64,000 nt of DNA from the NCBI GenBank assembly GCA_024235655.1, contig JACKLY010000004.1, positions 186,001 through 250,000 on the forward strand, given 5' to 3'. The notes below the pieces were generated by a model that was not told where the DNA came from, ran no database searches, and was given only the letters and a program-made list of their open reading frames with translations. The translations under genes and the position numbers were made by a program. Each line of letters starts with the position of its first letter. Within the stretch, counting starts at the first letter, position 1. This stretch comes from Zoogloeaceae bacterium (GTDB lineage: Bacteria > Pseudomonadota > Gammaproteobacteria > Burkholderiales > Rhodocyclaceae). Of this stretch, positions 1 to 8,769 are shown piece after piece.

Positions 1-822
1 GACCCAACGAATTCCAGCAATATCAATGTGAGCTACTACAAGAGCAAGTCAACGGGTGGTGGTGTGCGTTGGGCTTTCCCGATTGCTGAAAAGGAAACCT
101 TTAGTATCGGCCCATCCATTGATTATACGGAGCTGACAATCAACAGTAGTAGTGCGCAGCAATACAAGGATTTTGTAAGCAAGAACGGCGATGCGAATAC
201 AACGGTGCTTGGAACCATTGGTTGGGCTTCGGATGGCCGGGACAGTGTGTTGTGGCCCACCAAGGGAACCTTGCATCGTGCCGGGATGGAGGTTGCCATT
301 CCTGTTGGTGACCTTCAATACTACAAGGCAAGCTACCAGTACCTGCGTTATTTCCCATTGAGCAAGGATTTTGTTCTCTCCGTCAGCGGGGAACTGGGCT
401 ATGGCGATGGCTACGGTGGTGATGATTTACCCTTCTACAAGAATTTTTATGCGGGAGGTTCTGGCTCATTACGAGGATATGAAACAGCCAGTGTCGGCCC
501 ACGAGTAGTTGAGAATGGTGTTGTTACCAAGCAGCGCCTGGGTGGTAACAAAAAATTTGCCAGCAGTATCGAGTTGCTGTTTCCTGTTCCGGGATTCGGG
601 CAGGATAAATCGGCACGGGTTGGTCCATTCATTGATGCCGCCCAGATCTGGGGTGATTACAGCAGCCAACAAGAAGCAGGGCCGATACGGTTGACTGCTG
701 GCTTGTCTGCCCTCTGGGTGTCTCCCATGGGGCCGTTGAAATTCAGTTTAGGTACCCCACTGAACAAGCAGGACGGTGATAAACTTCAGGCGTTCCAGTT
801 CCAGATGGGACAGACTTTCTAA
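1..822 (+). CDS. bamA: Outer membrane protein assembly factor BamA, C-terminal part (5' truncated by window edge)
   Basis: The frame is open from base 1 and ends at the TAA at 820-822, giving 273 residues of what is normally a ~760-residue protein. Only the Omp85 beta-barrel is here; the POTRA domains lie outside the window. The conserved loop-6 motif appears as SGSLRGYE (near base 470), and the protein ends in Phe, as outer membrane barrels do. BamA is the central subunit of the BAM complex and inserts beta-barrel proteins into the outer membrane. The next genes are skp and the lpx genes, which is the usual order in proteobacteria. Confidence 0.95.
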   Translation, partial: DPTNSSNINVSYYKSKSTGGGVRWAFPIAEKETFSIGPSIDYTELTINSSSAQQYKDFVSKNGDANTTVLGTIGWASDGRDSVLWPTKGTLHRAGMEVAIPVGDLQYYKASYQYLRYFPLSKDFVLSVSGELGYGDGYGGDDLPFYKNFYAGGSGSLRGYETASVGPRVVENGVVTKQRLGGNKKFASSIELLFPVPGFGQDKSARVGPFIDAAQIWGDYSSQQEAGPIRLTAGLSALWVSPMGPLKFSLGTPLNKQDGDKLQAFQFQMGQTF

Positions 823-837
823 AGAGGAGAAGTTGCT

Positions 838-1344
838 TTGAACAAGAAGATTGCCACTTTGCTCGTTGCCCTCATGGCCGTGGTACCCGTTGCTCAGGCT
901 GTGGCAGCGGAGATGAAGATCGGCTACGTCAATACCCAGCGTATTTTCCGTGATGCGCCTGCTGCTCAGAAAGCAGCGAAGAAGATCGAATCCGAGTTTT
1001 CCAAGCGGGACCAGGATCTGCAGCGCATGGCCAAGCAGCTTCAATCCATGCAGGAGGGGCTGGAGAAGAATTCGGTCACCATGTCGGAAAGCGAGCGACG
1101 CAACAAGGAGCGTGACCTCAACGACCTCTCGCGGGATTTCCAGCGCAAGCAGCGTGAATTCCGTGAAGATCTGAACCTGCGCCAGAATGAAGAAAATGCA
1201 GCGATCATTGAAAAAGCCAACAAGGCCATCAAGCAGATTGCCGAATCTGAAAAATACGACCTGATCGTTCAGGATGTCGTCTGGGTCAGTCCGAAGCTTG
1301 ATATTACCGATAAGGTGATCAAGTCCCTGACTGACGCCAAGTAA
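838..1344 (+). CDS. skp: Periplasmic chaperone Skp/OmpH
   Basis: This 168-residue protein starts at a TTG, with GAGGAGA placed 7 bases upstream. Residues 1-24 form a signal peptide ending AVAA, followed by the family opening EMKIGYVNTQRIF. The middle is charged and coiled-coil-like, which matches the tentacle helices of Skp/OmpH. Skp holds unfolded outer membrane proteins in the periplasm and delivers them to BamA, encoded 15 bases upstream. The length is normal for the family. Confidence 0.95.
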   Translation: MNKKIATLLVALMAVVPVAQAVAAEMKIGYVNTQRIFRDAPAAQKAAKKIESEFSKRDQDLQRMAKQLQSMQEGLEKNSVTMSESERRNKERDLNDLSRDFQRKQREFREDLNLRQNEENAAIIEKANKAIKQIAESEKYDLIVQDVVWVSPKLDITDKVIKSLTDAK

Positions 1345-1369
1345 TCGACAAGCAAGAAGTGGTGATTGG

Positions 1370-2413
1370 GTGCCAGGAGGATTGCGTCTAGACGAGATCG
1401 TATCGCGCCTTGGTGGCGAACTGAGAGGCGATGGATCTGTTCTCGTAACGCAAGTTGGCACCCTCGCTACTGCCAGGAAGGGAGAAATTTCCTTCCTGGC
1501 CAATCCCAAATACCGCAAGCAGCTTGCCGGTACCAATGCTTCCGCAGTCATCGTCCCGCCTTCCTCAGCAGACGATACCGACCTGCCACGAATCGTCCAT
1601 GCCAATTCCTACGCGTACTACGCACGCGTAGCCGCACTGCTTAATCCTGCCCCAAAGAGACCGCAGGGTATTCACGCGAGCGCCGTTGTTCATTCCAAGG
1701 TGCCTGATTCGGTCAGTGTGGGCGAACGTGTTGTGGTCGGGCATGGTGTCACGATTGGCGAAGGCGTGATCCTGTACCCGGGGGTCGTGATTGGTGATGG
1801 CGTTTCTATCGGGGCCGGGTCCGTGTTGTATCCCAATGTCGTCATTTATCGCGATTGCGTGATCGGTGCGCGGGCTGTCATTCAGGCCGGGGCGGTGATT
1901 GGTTCGGATGGCTTCGGCTTCGCTAAGGAAGATGGTCGCTGGCTGAAAATCCCCCAGATTGGTCGTGTCGTCATCGGTGATGATGTGGAAATCGGCGCCA
2001 ACACCTCAATTGACCGGGGGGCATTGGAAGATACGATTATTGGCAATGGCGTCAAGCTGGACAATCAGATCCAGATCGGCCACAACTGTCAGATTGGTGA
2101 AAATTCGGCGATGGCCGGTTGTGTCGGCATTGCCGGCAGCACAAAAATTGGTGCCCGGTGCACCGTGGGTGGTGCCGGCATGATCATTGGCCACCTTGAA
2201 CTGGCCGATGATGTGCATGTTTCTGCGGGAACGATGGTGACAAAAAACCTCCTGTCTCCCGGGCAGTACACCAGCATCTATCCCCTCGAAGCCCATGCTG
2301 ACTGGCTGCACAATGCAGCTCAGATCAAACGCTTGTCGAAACTGGCCGAACGCGTTTCACAGCTGGAAAAAATTCTTGAGAAAAAACTTGAAGAAATGGA
2401 GAAAACAAATTGA
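1370..2413 (+). CDS. lpxD: UDP-3-O-(3-hydroxyacyl)glucosamine N-acyltransferase LpxD
   Basis: LpxD adds the N-linked hydroxyacyl chain to UDP-3-O-acyl-glucosamine, the third step of lipid A synthesis. The protein has 347 residues. It has an N-terminal uridine-binding domain (about 1-100), a left-handed beta-helix of hexapeptide repeats (about 105-290) and a charged C-terminal helix. The IGHNCQIGEN segment carries the expected catalytic His. I place the start at GTG 1370. A TTG at 1382 has AGGAGG directly against it, too close to work well. The 3' end overlaps fabZ. Confidence 0.95.
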   Translation: MPGGLRLDEIVSRLGGELRGDGSVLVTQVGTLATARKGEISFLANPKYRKQLAGTNASAVIVPPSSADDTDLPRIVHANSYAYYARVAALLNPAPKRPQGIHASAVVHSKVPDSVSVGERVVVGHGVTIGEGVILYPGVVIGDGVSIGAGSVLYPNVVIYRDCVIGARAVIQAGAVIGSDGFGFAKEDGRWLKIPQIGRVVIGDDVEIGANTSIDRGALEDTIIGNGVKLDNQIQIGHNCQIGENSAMAGCVGIAGSTKIGARCTVGGAGMIIGHLELADDVHVSAGTMVTKNLLSPGQYTSIYPLEAHADWLHNAAQIKRLSKLAERVSQLEKILEKKLEEMEKTN

Positions 2414-2859
2414 ATTCAATGGATATTAAAGAAATTATCGATCATCTTCCACACCGTTATCCATTTCTTCTTGTTGACCGCGTTGTAACGTGTGAGCCTG
2501 GAAAATCCATTCATGCCTACAAGAATGTGACAGTCAACGAACCCTTCTTTGTCGGGCATTTTCCGCACCATCCGGTGATGCCTGGTGTGCTGATCATGGA
2601 AGCGCTGGCACAGGCAGCGGGCGTCCTCTCATTCAAGACCATGGATAGCAAGCCGGATGCCAATTCCGTGTTTTATTTTGTCGGCATTGACGGCGCACGT
2701 TTCAAGAAACCGGTGATGCCGGGCGATCAGTTGCATTTGCATGTCGAGATTCTTCGGCAAATGCGTGGCATCTGGAAATACAAGGCTGAAGCACGTGTCG
2801 ATGGCCAGGTCGTCGCCGAAGCCGAACTGATGTGCGCCAAGCGGGATATCAACGAATGA
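2410..2859 (+). CDS. fabZ: 3-hydroxyacyl-[ACP] dehydratase FabZ
   Basis: FabZ dehydrates 3-hydroxyacyl-ACP during fatty acid elongation and draws on the same hydroxyacyl-ACP pool as LpxA and LpxD. The protein has a single hot-dog fold with the active-site segment GHFPHHPVMPG and the downstream Glu in MEALAQAAG. Two starts are possible: TTG 2410, overlapping the lpxD stop, or ATG 2419. They give 149 or 146 residues, both normal. The gene overlaps lpxA by four bases (ATGA), so it is translationally coupled within the lipid A operon. Confidence 0.95.
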   Translation: MNSMDIKEIIDHLPHRYPFLLVDRVVTCEPGKSIHAYKNVTVNEPFFVGHFPHHPVMPGVLIMEALAQAAGVLSFKTMDSKPDANSVFYFVGIDGARFKKPVMPGDQLHLHVEILRQMRGIWKYKAEARVDGQVVAEAELMCAKRDINE

Positions 2860-3626
2860 TTCATTCGACAGCCATCATTCATCCGAATGCGAAGCTTGGT
2901 GCAAATGTCAGTGTCGGTGCGTATTCGGTTATCGGCGAACATGTAGAAATCGGCGATAACACCTGGATTGGCCCGCATGTGGTCGTCAATGGTCATACGA
3001 GAATTGGCAAGGACAACAAGATATTCCAGTTCGCATCCGTCGGCGAGGTGCCGCAGGACAAGAAGTATGCAGGCGAGCCAACACGGCTGGAAATCGGCGA
3101 CCGCAACACGATCCGCGAGTTCTGCACCTTGAATCTGGGGACGGCGCAGGATGTTGGCGTGACCCGTGTCGGCAACGACAACTGGATCATGGCCTATGTG
3201 CATATCGCCCACGATTGCCAGGTCGGCAACAACACAACCTTCGCCAACAACTCGCAGCTGGCGGGTCATGTCCATGTCGATGACTGGGCGATTCTTGGCG
3301 GATTTACCGGCGTGCATCAGTTCTGCCGGGTCGGTGCACACTGCATGACAGCCGTAGGCACAGTCATTCTGCAGGATGTGCCGCCCTACATCATGGCCGC
3401 AGGCAACACGGCATCGCCCTATGGGCTGAACAGCGAAGGTCTCAAGCGCCGGGGTTTTTCACCCGAGGCCCTGCAGGCGCTGAAGCGTGCCTATCGTATT
3501 CTCTACAAATCCGGACTGATGCTTGAGGAAGCTCGTGCCAAGCTGGAAGATGAGGCACGCATTCATCCTGAAGTGCAGCGTTTCGTCGATTTCCTCGCCG
3601 TTTCCAAGCGCGGCATTATCCGATGA
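2856..3626 (+). CDS. lpxA: UDP-N-acetylglucosamine acyltransferase LpxA
   Basis: LpxA carries out the first committed step of lipid A synthesis, O-acylation of UDP-GlcNAc from hydroxyacyl-ACP. The frame opens earlier (2832), but ATG 2856 begins the family N-terminus MIHSTAIIHPNA and overlaps the fabZ stop as ATGA, so I use it (256 residues). Hexapeptide repeats run to about residue 190, followed by a helical C-terminal domain. The segment IAHDCQVGNN contains the catalytic His. The stop overlaps the lpxB start by four bases. Confidence 0.96.
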   Translation: MIHSTAIIHPNAKLGANVSVGAYSVIGEHVEIGDNTWIGPHVVVNGHTRIGKDNKIFQFASVGEVPQDKKYAGEPTRLEIGDRNTIREFCTLNLGTAQDVGVTRVGNDNWIMAYVHIAHDCQVGNNTTFANNSQLAGHVHVDDWAILGGFTGVHQFCRVGAHCMTAVGTVILQDVPPYIMAAGNTASPYGLNSEGLKRRGFSPEALQALKRAYRILYKSGLMLEEARAKLEDEARIHPEVQRFVDFLAVSKRGIIR

Positions 3627-4798
3627 CTGTGCGGATTGCGATGGTTGCCGGAGAAGCTTCCGGCGACCTTCTGGCCAGCCACCTGATGGCGGCGATCAAG
3701 ACGCGTTTGCCTGATGCCGTGTTTTTCGGCATTGGCGGTTCAAAGATGGTTACCCAGGGTTTCGATGCCTGGTGGCCATCGGAAACACTCTCGGTCATGG
3801 GTTTTTCAGACGTATTCAAACGCTATCGCGAGCTTTCCGGTATCCGCAACACGCTTAGAAAACGCCTGCTGGCGAATCCGCCAGACATTTTTATTGGTGT
3901 TGATGCGCCTGATTTCAATCTCGGCCTTGAAATGGCGCTCAAGAGCAGAAATATCACCGCCATGCACTACGTCAGCCCCTCGATCTGGGCCTGGCGCGGA
4001 GGGCGCATCAACAAGATTCGCCGCTCGGTGTCGCACATGCTGGCACTTTTCCCCTTTGAGCCGCCGATCTACGAGAAAGCAGGCATTCCTGTCACTTATG
4101 TCGGGCATCCGCTGGCCGACATTCTGCCCATGGTGCCCAACCTGCCTTTGACCCGGGAGCGCCTCGGCATTCCAGCGGCTGCGCCGGTCTTTGCCATGCT
4201 GCCGGGAAGCCGCCAGGGCGAACTCCGCCTGCTGGCCGACCCGTTCATTGAAACGGCACGGCTGATCCATGCGCAATTGCCGGATGCCCGCTTCCTCGTC
4301 CCGTTGACAACACGCGAAACGCGCCTGATGTTCGAAGAGGCCATCTACCGCTGCAAGGCGCATGAATTGCCGATCAAGATGCTCTTCGGCCATGCACAGG
4401 ATGCAATGACCGCAGCCGACGGCGTGCTCGTTGCCAGTGGTACGGCTACCCTGGAGGCTGCCTTGCTGAAGCGGCCGATGGTCATTGCCTACAAGCTGGC
4501 ATCCTTTTCCCATTTCCTGATGAAGCGCATGGGGTATCTGCCCTACGTCGGGCTACCGAATATCCTTGCCGGCCGTTTTGTCGTACCTGAATTCATCCAG
4601 GATGACGCCACGCCAGCCAAGTTGGCAGAAGCACTGCTCGCGCAGTATGCCGACAAGGAAGGTCGCGCAGCCATCGTCAGCGAATTCGAGCAGATGCATC
4701 TTGCCCTCAAGCAGAATACTGCCGAGCGCGCGGCTCAGGCCGTACTTGCCTGCCTCAACAAGCGTCCACAACGTAGCGATGGCCTTGCAGTGGCTTGA
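3623..4798 (+). CDS. lpxB: Lipid-A-disaccharide synthase LpxB
   Basis: LpxB joins UDP-diacylglucosamine and lipid X into the tetraacyl disaccharide, at the cytoplasmic face of the inner membrane. The 391-residue protein starts with MTVRIAMVAGEASGDLL, which holds the glycosyltransferase family 19 signature GEASGD. It also has the typical PSIWAWR and GHPLAD segments and the donor-site stretch VASGTATLE. It sits between lpxA (4-base overlap) and rnhB (20-base overlap). The order lpxD-fabZ-lpxA-lpxB-rnhB is the standard proteobacterial one. Confidence 0.96.
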   Translation: MTVRIAMVAGEASGDLLASHLMAAIKTRLPDAVFFGIGGSKMVTQGFDAWWPSETLSVMGFSDVFKRYRELSGIRNTLRKRLLANPPDIFIGVDAPDFNLGLEMALKSRNITAMHYVSPSIWAWRGGRINKIRRSVSHMLALFPFEPPIYEKAGIPVTYVGHPLADILPMVPNLPLTRERLGIPAAAPVFAMLPGSRQGELRLLADPFIETARLIHAQLPDARFLVPLTTRETRLMFEEAIYRCKAHELPIKMLFGHAQDAMTAADGVLVASGTATLEAALLKRPMVIAYKLASFSHFLMKRMGYLPYVGLPNILAGRFVVPEFIQDDATPAKLAEALLAQYADKEGRAAIVSEFEQMHLALKQNTAERAAQAVLACLNKRPQRSDGLAVA

Positions 4799-5366
4799 TG
4801 GACTGGTCGCCGGCGTCGATGAAGCCGGCCGTGGGCCGCTGGCGGGGCCAGTGGTGGCTGCTGCAGTCATCCTCGACCCGGCTCGAATCATAGAAGGCCT
4901 GAACGATTCGAAGAAACTCAGCGAAGCCAAGCGCGATCGACTGGCGATTGAAATTCGTGAAAAGGCACTCTGCTGGTCGATTGCAGAAGCAAGCGCTGAA
5001 GAAATCGACCGGATCAACATTCTCCAGGCAACCTTTCTCGCCATGCGGCGTGCGCTGGATGGGCTGACCAAGGTGCCAACACTGGCCATGATCGATGGCA
5101 ACAAGGTTCCCCCCGGTCTTCCGTGCGCCGGAGAGGCGGTGGTCAAGGGGGATGGCAAGATTGCTGCCATTGCCGCTGCGTCAATCCTCGCTAAAACACA
5201 TCGCGATGCTCTGATGCGGGAACTTGCCATCGCCCATCCACACTATGGCTTCGAGCGGCACATGGGCTACCCGACGGCTGCCCATTTTGCCGCACTGGAA
5301 GCACATGGCCCCTGCAGTGCGCACCGGCGCAGCTTTGCTCCTGTTAGCCAGTTAAGCCTGCTGTGA
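4779..5366 (+). CDS. rnhB: Ribonuclease HII
   Basis: RNase HII cuts RNA in RNA:DNA hybrids and removes misincorporated ribonucleotides. The frame extends far upstream inside lpxB, but the family begins at MALQWLDGLVAGVDEAGRG, so I place the start at ATG 4779 (195 residues). The acidic catalytic motif DEAGRGPLAG, the IDGNKVP segment and the C-terminal HYGFERHMGYPT block are all present. It overlaps lpxB by 20 bases, and its TGA overlaps the GTG start of the next gene. Confidence 0.95.
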   Translation: MALQWLDGLVAGVDEAGRGPLAGPVVAAAVILDPARIIEGLNDSKKLSEAKRDRLAIEIREKALCWSIAEASAEEIDRINILQATFLAMRRALDGLTKVPTLAMIDGNKVPPGLPCAGEAVVKGDGKIAAIAAASILAKTHRDALMRELAIAHPHYGFERHMGYPTAAHFAALEAHGPCSAHRRSFAPVSQLSLL

Positions 5367-6142
5367 AAAGCATCAGCTCGCGCGATAACCCACGCCTCAA
5401 ACGCCTGCGTAAATGGGCGAGCCAGGGGCGGTCGCGGCGAGAAGATGCGGTGGTTCTGCTCGATGGGCTACACCTGATCGATGCCTTACTGGCGTCCGGT
5501 GGCCAGATATCAGAAATTGTCGTGTCCGAACACGGCATCAGCAAACCGGAAATCGCCGGCTGGCTTACTACCCACCCGCAGCAGGAAGTGTTACTGGTGC
5601 CGGATACCCTGTTTGCCGATATCGCGGTGACCGAGTCGCCTTCCGGCATTGTCGGGATTGGAAAGGTCGCGGCAACCTCGCCAGCACCGGCGACCAATAT
5701 CGATTGCGTCCTGCTCGATGGCGTTCAGGACCCGGGCAATCTCGGCACCTTGCTACGAACCGCTGCTGCTGCCGGCATCAGACAGGCCCTGTTGGGTGTG
5801 GGCTGTGCCGATCCCTGGGCTCCCAAAACCCTGCGTGCCGGACAGGGCGCACAATTCCAGCTGGCCATTCATGAAAACTGTGATCTGGTCGATTTCCTGC
5901 AGTGCTATCAGGGAAACAGTATCGCCACGCGTTTGGATGTCTCGCAATCGCTCTACGATGCTGCACTGGATGGCCCGCTGGCCTGGGTTTTCGGTTCTGA
6001 GGGGCAGGGCGTCAGCGCGCCGGTTGCTGCCGCAGTCAGGCAGGGCGTGCAAATCCCGATGCCTGGACGCGTAGAGTCACTCAATGTGGCGGCTGCCGCC
6101 GCCATCTGCCTGTTTGAAGTCGTGCGGCGCCGCAGTCGCTGA
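5363..6142 (+). CDS. SpoU/TrmH-family RNA 2'-O-methyltransferase (RlmB-like)
   Basis: This 259-residue protein starts at GTG 5363, overlapping the rnhB stop. It has an N-terminal substrate-binding domain and a C-terminal SPOUT (knotted) methyltransferase domain. All three SpoU motifs are visible: DGVQDPGNLGTLLRTA, FGSEGQG and IPMPGRVESLNVAAA. The family methylates a ribose in rRNA or tRNA using S-adenosylmethionine. The exact target cannot be read from the sequence; a 23S rRNA guanosine (RlmB-like) is a guess. It is the last gene of the bamA-lpx transcription unit and ends 6 bases from the convergent ppsR. Confidence 0.88.
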   Translation: MKSISSRDNPRLKRLRKWASQGRSRREDAVVLLDGLHLIDALLASGGQISEIVVSEHGISKPEIAGWLTTHPQQEVLLVPDTLFADIAVTESPSGIVGIGKVAATSPAPATNIDCVLLDGVQDPGNLGTLLRTAAAAGIRQALLGVGCADPWAPKTLRAGQGAQFQLAIHENCDLVDFLQCYQGNSIATRLDVSQSLYDAALDGPLAWVFGSEGQGVSAPVAAAVRQGVQIPMPGRVESLNVAAAAAICLFEVVRRRSR

Positions 6143-6147
6143 TTCGT

Positions 6148-6981
6148 TCAGAACACCCGGTTATCGAGCCGGATTTCCTGCATGACGGTGGTTGAAATTT
6201 CCTCGATCGATTTAGTCGAAGAATCCAGCCAGCGGATACCCTCCCGCTTCATCATTTTTTCAGCATCGCGTACTTCCTGACGACAGTTTTCCAACGACGC
6301 ATACTTGCTGTTGGGGCGCCGCTCTTCGCGAATCTTGGCCAGACGTTCAGGCTGAATGGTCAGGCCAAAAAGTTTGCTGCGATGTTTTTCCAGTGTTCCC
6401 GGCAGCTGGCCGCGATCAAAATCTTCCGGAATCAAAGGAAAATTGGCTGCTTTCAGCCCGAACTGCATGGCCAGATAAAGTGAAGTCGGTGTTTTTCCGC
6501 AGCGGGAAACACCCACCAGAATCACGTCGGCCACTTCCAGATCGCGATCCGTGATCCCGTCATCGTGAGCCAGCGTGTAGTTGATGGCCTCGATACGGTT
6601 CTTGTAGTCGGTTGTATCAATCGAGCCATGTGAACGCCCAACCGTATGCGTTGATTTGACACCAAGCTCCGTTTCCATCGGTGCCACAAAGGTTTCGATG
6701 AACGACAGGCAGAGCGCATCGGCAGCGTGGATCATTGACCCGATTTCCGGATTGACCAGCGTAGTGAACACAATCGGCCGAGCACCATCGGCGCGGCCGG
6801 CTTCCTCAATGCGCTGAATGACACCATGCGCCTTTTCCGGGGTGTCAACGAAAGGGATGCGTGCCTGCTTGAAGCGAACCCCTTCGAACTGGGTCAGCAG
6901 GCTGTGGCCGAGCGCCTCGGCAGTGATGCCGGTGCCATCGGAGATGTAGAAAACGGAGCGCGCGGTTGCTTGTGGTTCCAT
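6148..6981 (-). CDS. ppsR: PEP synthase regulatory protein PpsR (DUF299 kinase/pyrophosphorylase)
   Basis: PpsR is a bifunctional ADP-dependent kinase and phosphate-dependent pyrophosphorylase. It switches PEP synthase off and on by phosphorylating a Thr next to the catalytic His. The 277-residue protein starts with the family signature SVFYISDGTGITAE and contains the P-loop GVSRCGKTPTS at about residue 155. Its likely target, ppsA, is encoded 11 kb away in the same window. Upstream bases 6982-7270 hold no gene I can support. Confidence 0.95.
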   Translation of the reverse strand: MEPQATARSVFYISDGTGITAEALGHSLLTQFEGVRFKQARIPFVDTPEKAHGVIQRIEEAGRADGARPIVFTTLVNPEIGSMIHAADALCLSFIETFVAPMETELGVKSTHTVGRSHGSIDTTDYKNRIEAINYTLAHDDGITDRDLEVADVILVGVSRCGKTPTSLYLAMQFGLKAANFPLIPEDFDRGQLPGTLEKHRSKLFGLTIQPERLAKIREERRPNSKYASLENCRQEVRDAEKMMKREGIRWLDSSTKSIEEISTTVMQEIRLDNRVF

Positions 6982-7270
6982 GGTTGTGTGTGCTTTGACT
7001 TGAAAGATCGAATTCTAGCTGTTGACTATGGATAACTGCGTGATTGAGGCTCAACAGAGTCTCTCATTGAAAATGAAATGGAAGATGAAGTACAAAAGCC
7101 CCGCCAAAAATCATTACTATTTGAATCCACCGATAAGCAACGGTACTCCAAGAAATATTCAACTCGTGAGCCATTTTTCCCTAAGCAAATACAACTGCCG
7201 AGATAGGCTGCGTTCGAAAAAATCAAAAGAACAGGACGATTCAGCGACACTTTGATACATTCCTAGCGAA

Positions 7271-8293
7271 ATGACTTCACTCGCTATCCTTCTCATCGGA
7301 TTCTCGTTATTCAGCGCTCTGTCGCTTGCCTTTACCCACTTTCGTAGCGATCAGTACAAGGTGCATGAACGTTCGCGGCGGATGGGACAGGTCTTGCTGG
7401 TGTGCCTGTGCATACTCCAAGTTGCTCATTTTGTGTGGCTGCATCTCGATTTGCCATGGGTACAAACGTTGTTGTACCGCATGACATTGTTTTCTGTTGC
7501 TCCGACGTTTTATCTTTTCAGTCAACCGCTGTTGAAGCCTGACGTATCACCAACCTATCACCCGGCGATGCTCGCGCATGTCCTGCCGCTGATTGTCGTG
7601 CCCTTTCTGCCAAGTGATCTTGCCCTGCCGCTAGCCTTCATTATTGGTGCCGGTTATCTGCTATGGCTTGGTCGCAGCCTCTATGTACTGCGCGACGATC
7701 GTGAAGACTTTTTCCGGGAAATGATGATTCTTGGTGTTGTATTCGGCATTGCCATCGGTGTTTCCTTGCTTGGTTTGGTGCAAGCGTCACTACAAGGCAA
7801 GCTGTTCTTCAGCCTCTACAGTATTGCCATTGGTATTGCTTTTTTCCTGGTTCATACAGCACTCGGTTTGCGCCCGCAACTTCCTGCTGAGGTCAGTGAA
7901 ACGGCGCAGGCGGCGTATGGAAACTCGACGCTCAAGAATGTTGACTGCGAAAACGCGCTGTTACGGCTTGAAGCCCTCATGACGTCCGAGCGTCTCTACG
8001 CATCGCCGGAGCTTAGCCTGCCGATTCTGGCCGAGCAGTTGGGGCTCAGTACCCACCAGCTATCCGAATTGATGAATGCCCGTCTGGGGAAGGGGTTCTC
8101 GCGCTACCTGCGCGAACGGCGCGTCATGGCAGCAAAGATTGCGCTGTGCAACGAACCATCTGCGTCAGTGCTATCGATTGGACTATGCGTCGGTTTCACC
8201 TCCCAATCGAATTTCTACGAGGCGTTCCGTGAGATCGAAGGAACGACACCAGGGCAATACCGCAAGCTCCAGCGGAATGGTGAGTCGGAATAA
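7271..8293 (+). CDS. Membrane-embedded AraC-family transcriptional regulator
   Basis: The protein has 340 residues. Roughly residues 1-205 form six or seven hydrophobic membrane segments rather than the usual soluble ligand-binding domain. The C-terminal ~110 residues form an AraC-type double helix-turn-helix, with the signatures LSTHQLSELMNARLG and CVGFTSQSNFYEAFRE. A DNA-binding domain tethered to the inner membrane suggests it senses a membrane or envelope signal. It lies just upstream of, and on the same strand as, the operon beginning at 8431, which is its most likely target. The ligand is unknown. Confidence 0.85.
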   Translation: MTSLAILLIGFSLFSALSLAFTHFRSDQYKVHERSRRMGQVLLVCLCILQVAHFVWLHLDLPWVQTLLYRMTLFSVAPTFYLFSQPLLKPDVSPTYHPAMLAHVLPLIVVPFLPSDLALPLAFIIGAGYLLWLGRSLYVLRDDREDFFREMMILGVVFGIAIGVSLLGLVQASLQGKLFFSLYSIAIGIAFFLVHTALGLRPQLPAEVSETAQAAYGNSTLKNVDCENALLRLEALMTSERLYASPELSLPILAEQLGLSTHQLSELMNARLGKGFSRYLRERRVMAAKIALCNEPSASVLSIGLCVGFTSQSNFYEAFREIEGTTPGQYRKLQRNGESE

Positions 8294-8430
8294 TAACGCC
8301 GGTTCAGCGTCCAAGAGTTCCTGAATGATCATTTCAGACCAGAAAAATACTCCTGAACGATAGGAGCGGAGGTATTCGGGATGCCTGAACCTCAGACTGG
8401 GTTCTCCATCAACCCGATCAGGAGATCTCC

Positions 8431-8769
8431 ATGACTCCCTATTTCCCACTTCTAGCCCAATTGCTTCTTAGTGTTGCTGCCAGTCTTGCTGTGCTTTATG
8501 CCTTGTCCCGGCCTTTGATGAATGTCCTCGTTCGCATCTGCCCGGATGAACAGGCTGCCGCTTTCTGGCTCAGCTACACGAAAGTCATGCTGATGCTTGC
8601 TCCATTGTTGATGGTGCTGACAGTTGATCTCTTGACGCATTTCAACAACCCGTTGGATACGCTTCGTCTAGCAATGATTGCTGCACTGGGTGGGCTTCTG
8701 GCTGGTCTTCATGCTGTCGGCAAACGCATTGGTCAGTTCGTGCGCGTTGCACATGGGGAATTGTCATGA
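8431..8769 (+). CDS. Small hydrophobic membrane protein
   Basis: I do not recognise this 112-residue protein. It has three or four hydrophobic segments, starting with PYFPLLAQLLLSVAASLAVLYAL, and a charged cytoplasmic-looking C-terminus. The ATG at 8431 has GGAG eight bases upstream in a clear ribosome site (CAGGAGATCTCC). Its stop overlaps the start of the next gene by four bases, so it heads an operon of four genes, all joined by ATGA overlaps. A role with the downstream epimerase-like protein is inference. Confidence 0.75.
   Translation: MTPYFPLLAQLLLSVAASLAVLYALSRPLMNVLVRICPDEQAAAFWLSYTKVMLMLAPLLMVLTVDLLTHFNNPLDTLRLAMIAALGGLLAGLHAVGKRIGQFVRVAHGELS

Noticed and set aside
748..1605. Long minus-strand frame opposite skp and lpxD
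   Set aside because: It lies antisense to two certain genes, has no family features, and reflects codon bias of the plus strand.
7022..7255. Small ORFs between ppsR and the AraC-type gene
   Set aside because: There is no ribosome site and no protein-like pattern; the two strands give overlapping random frames.
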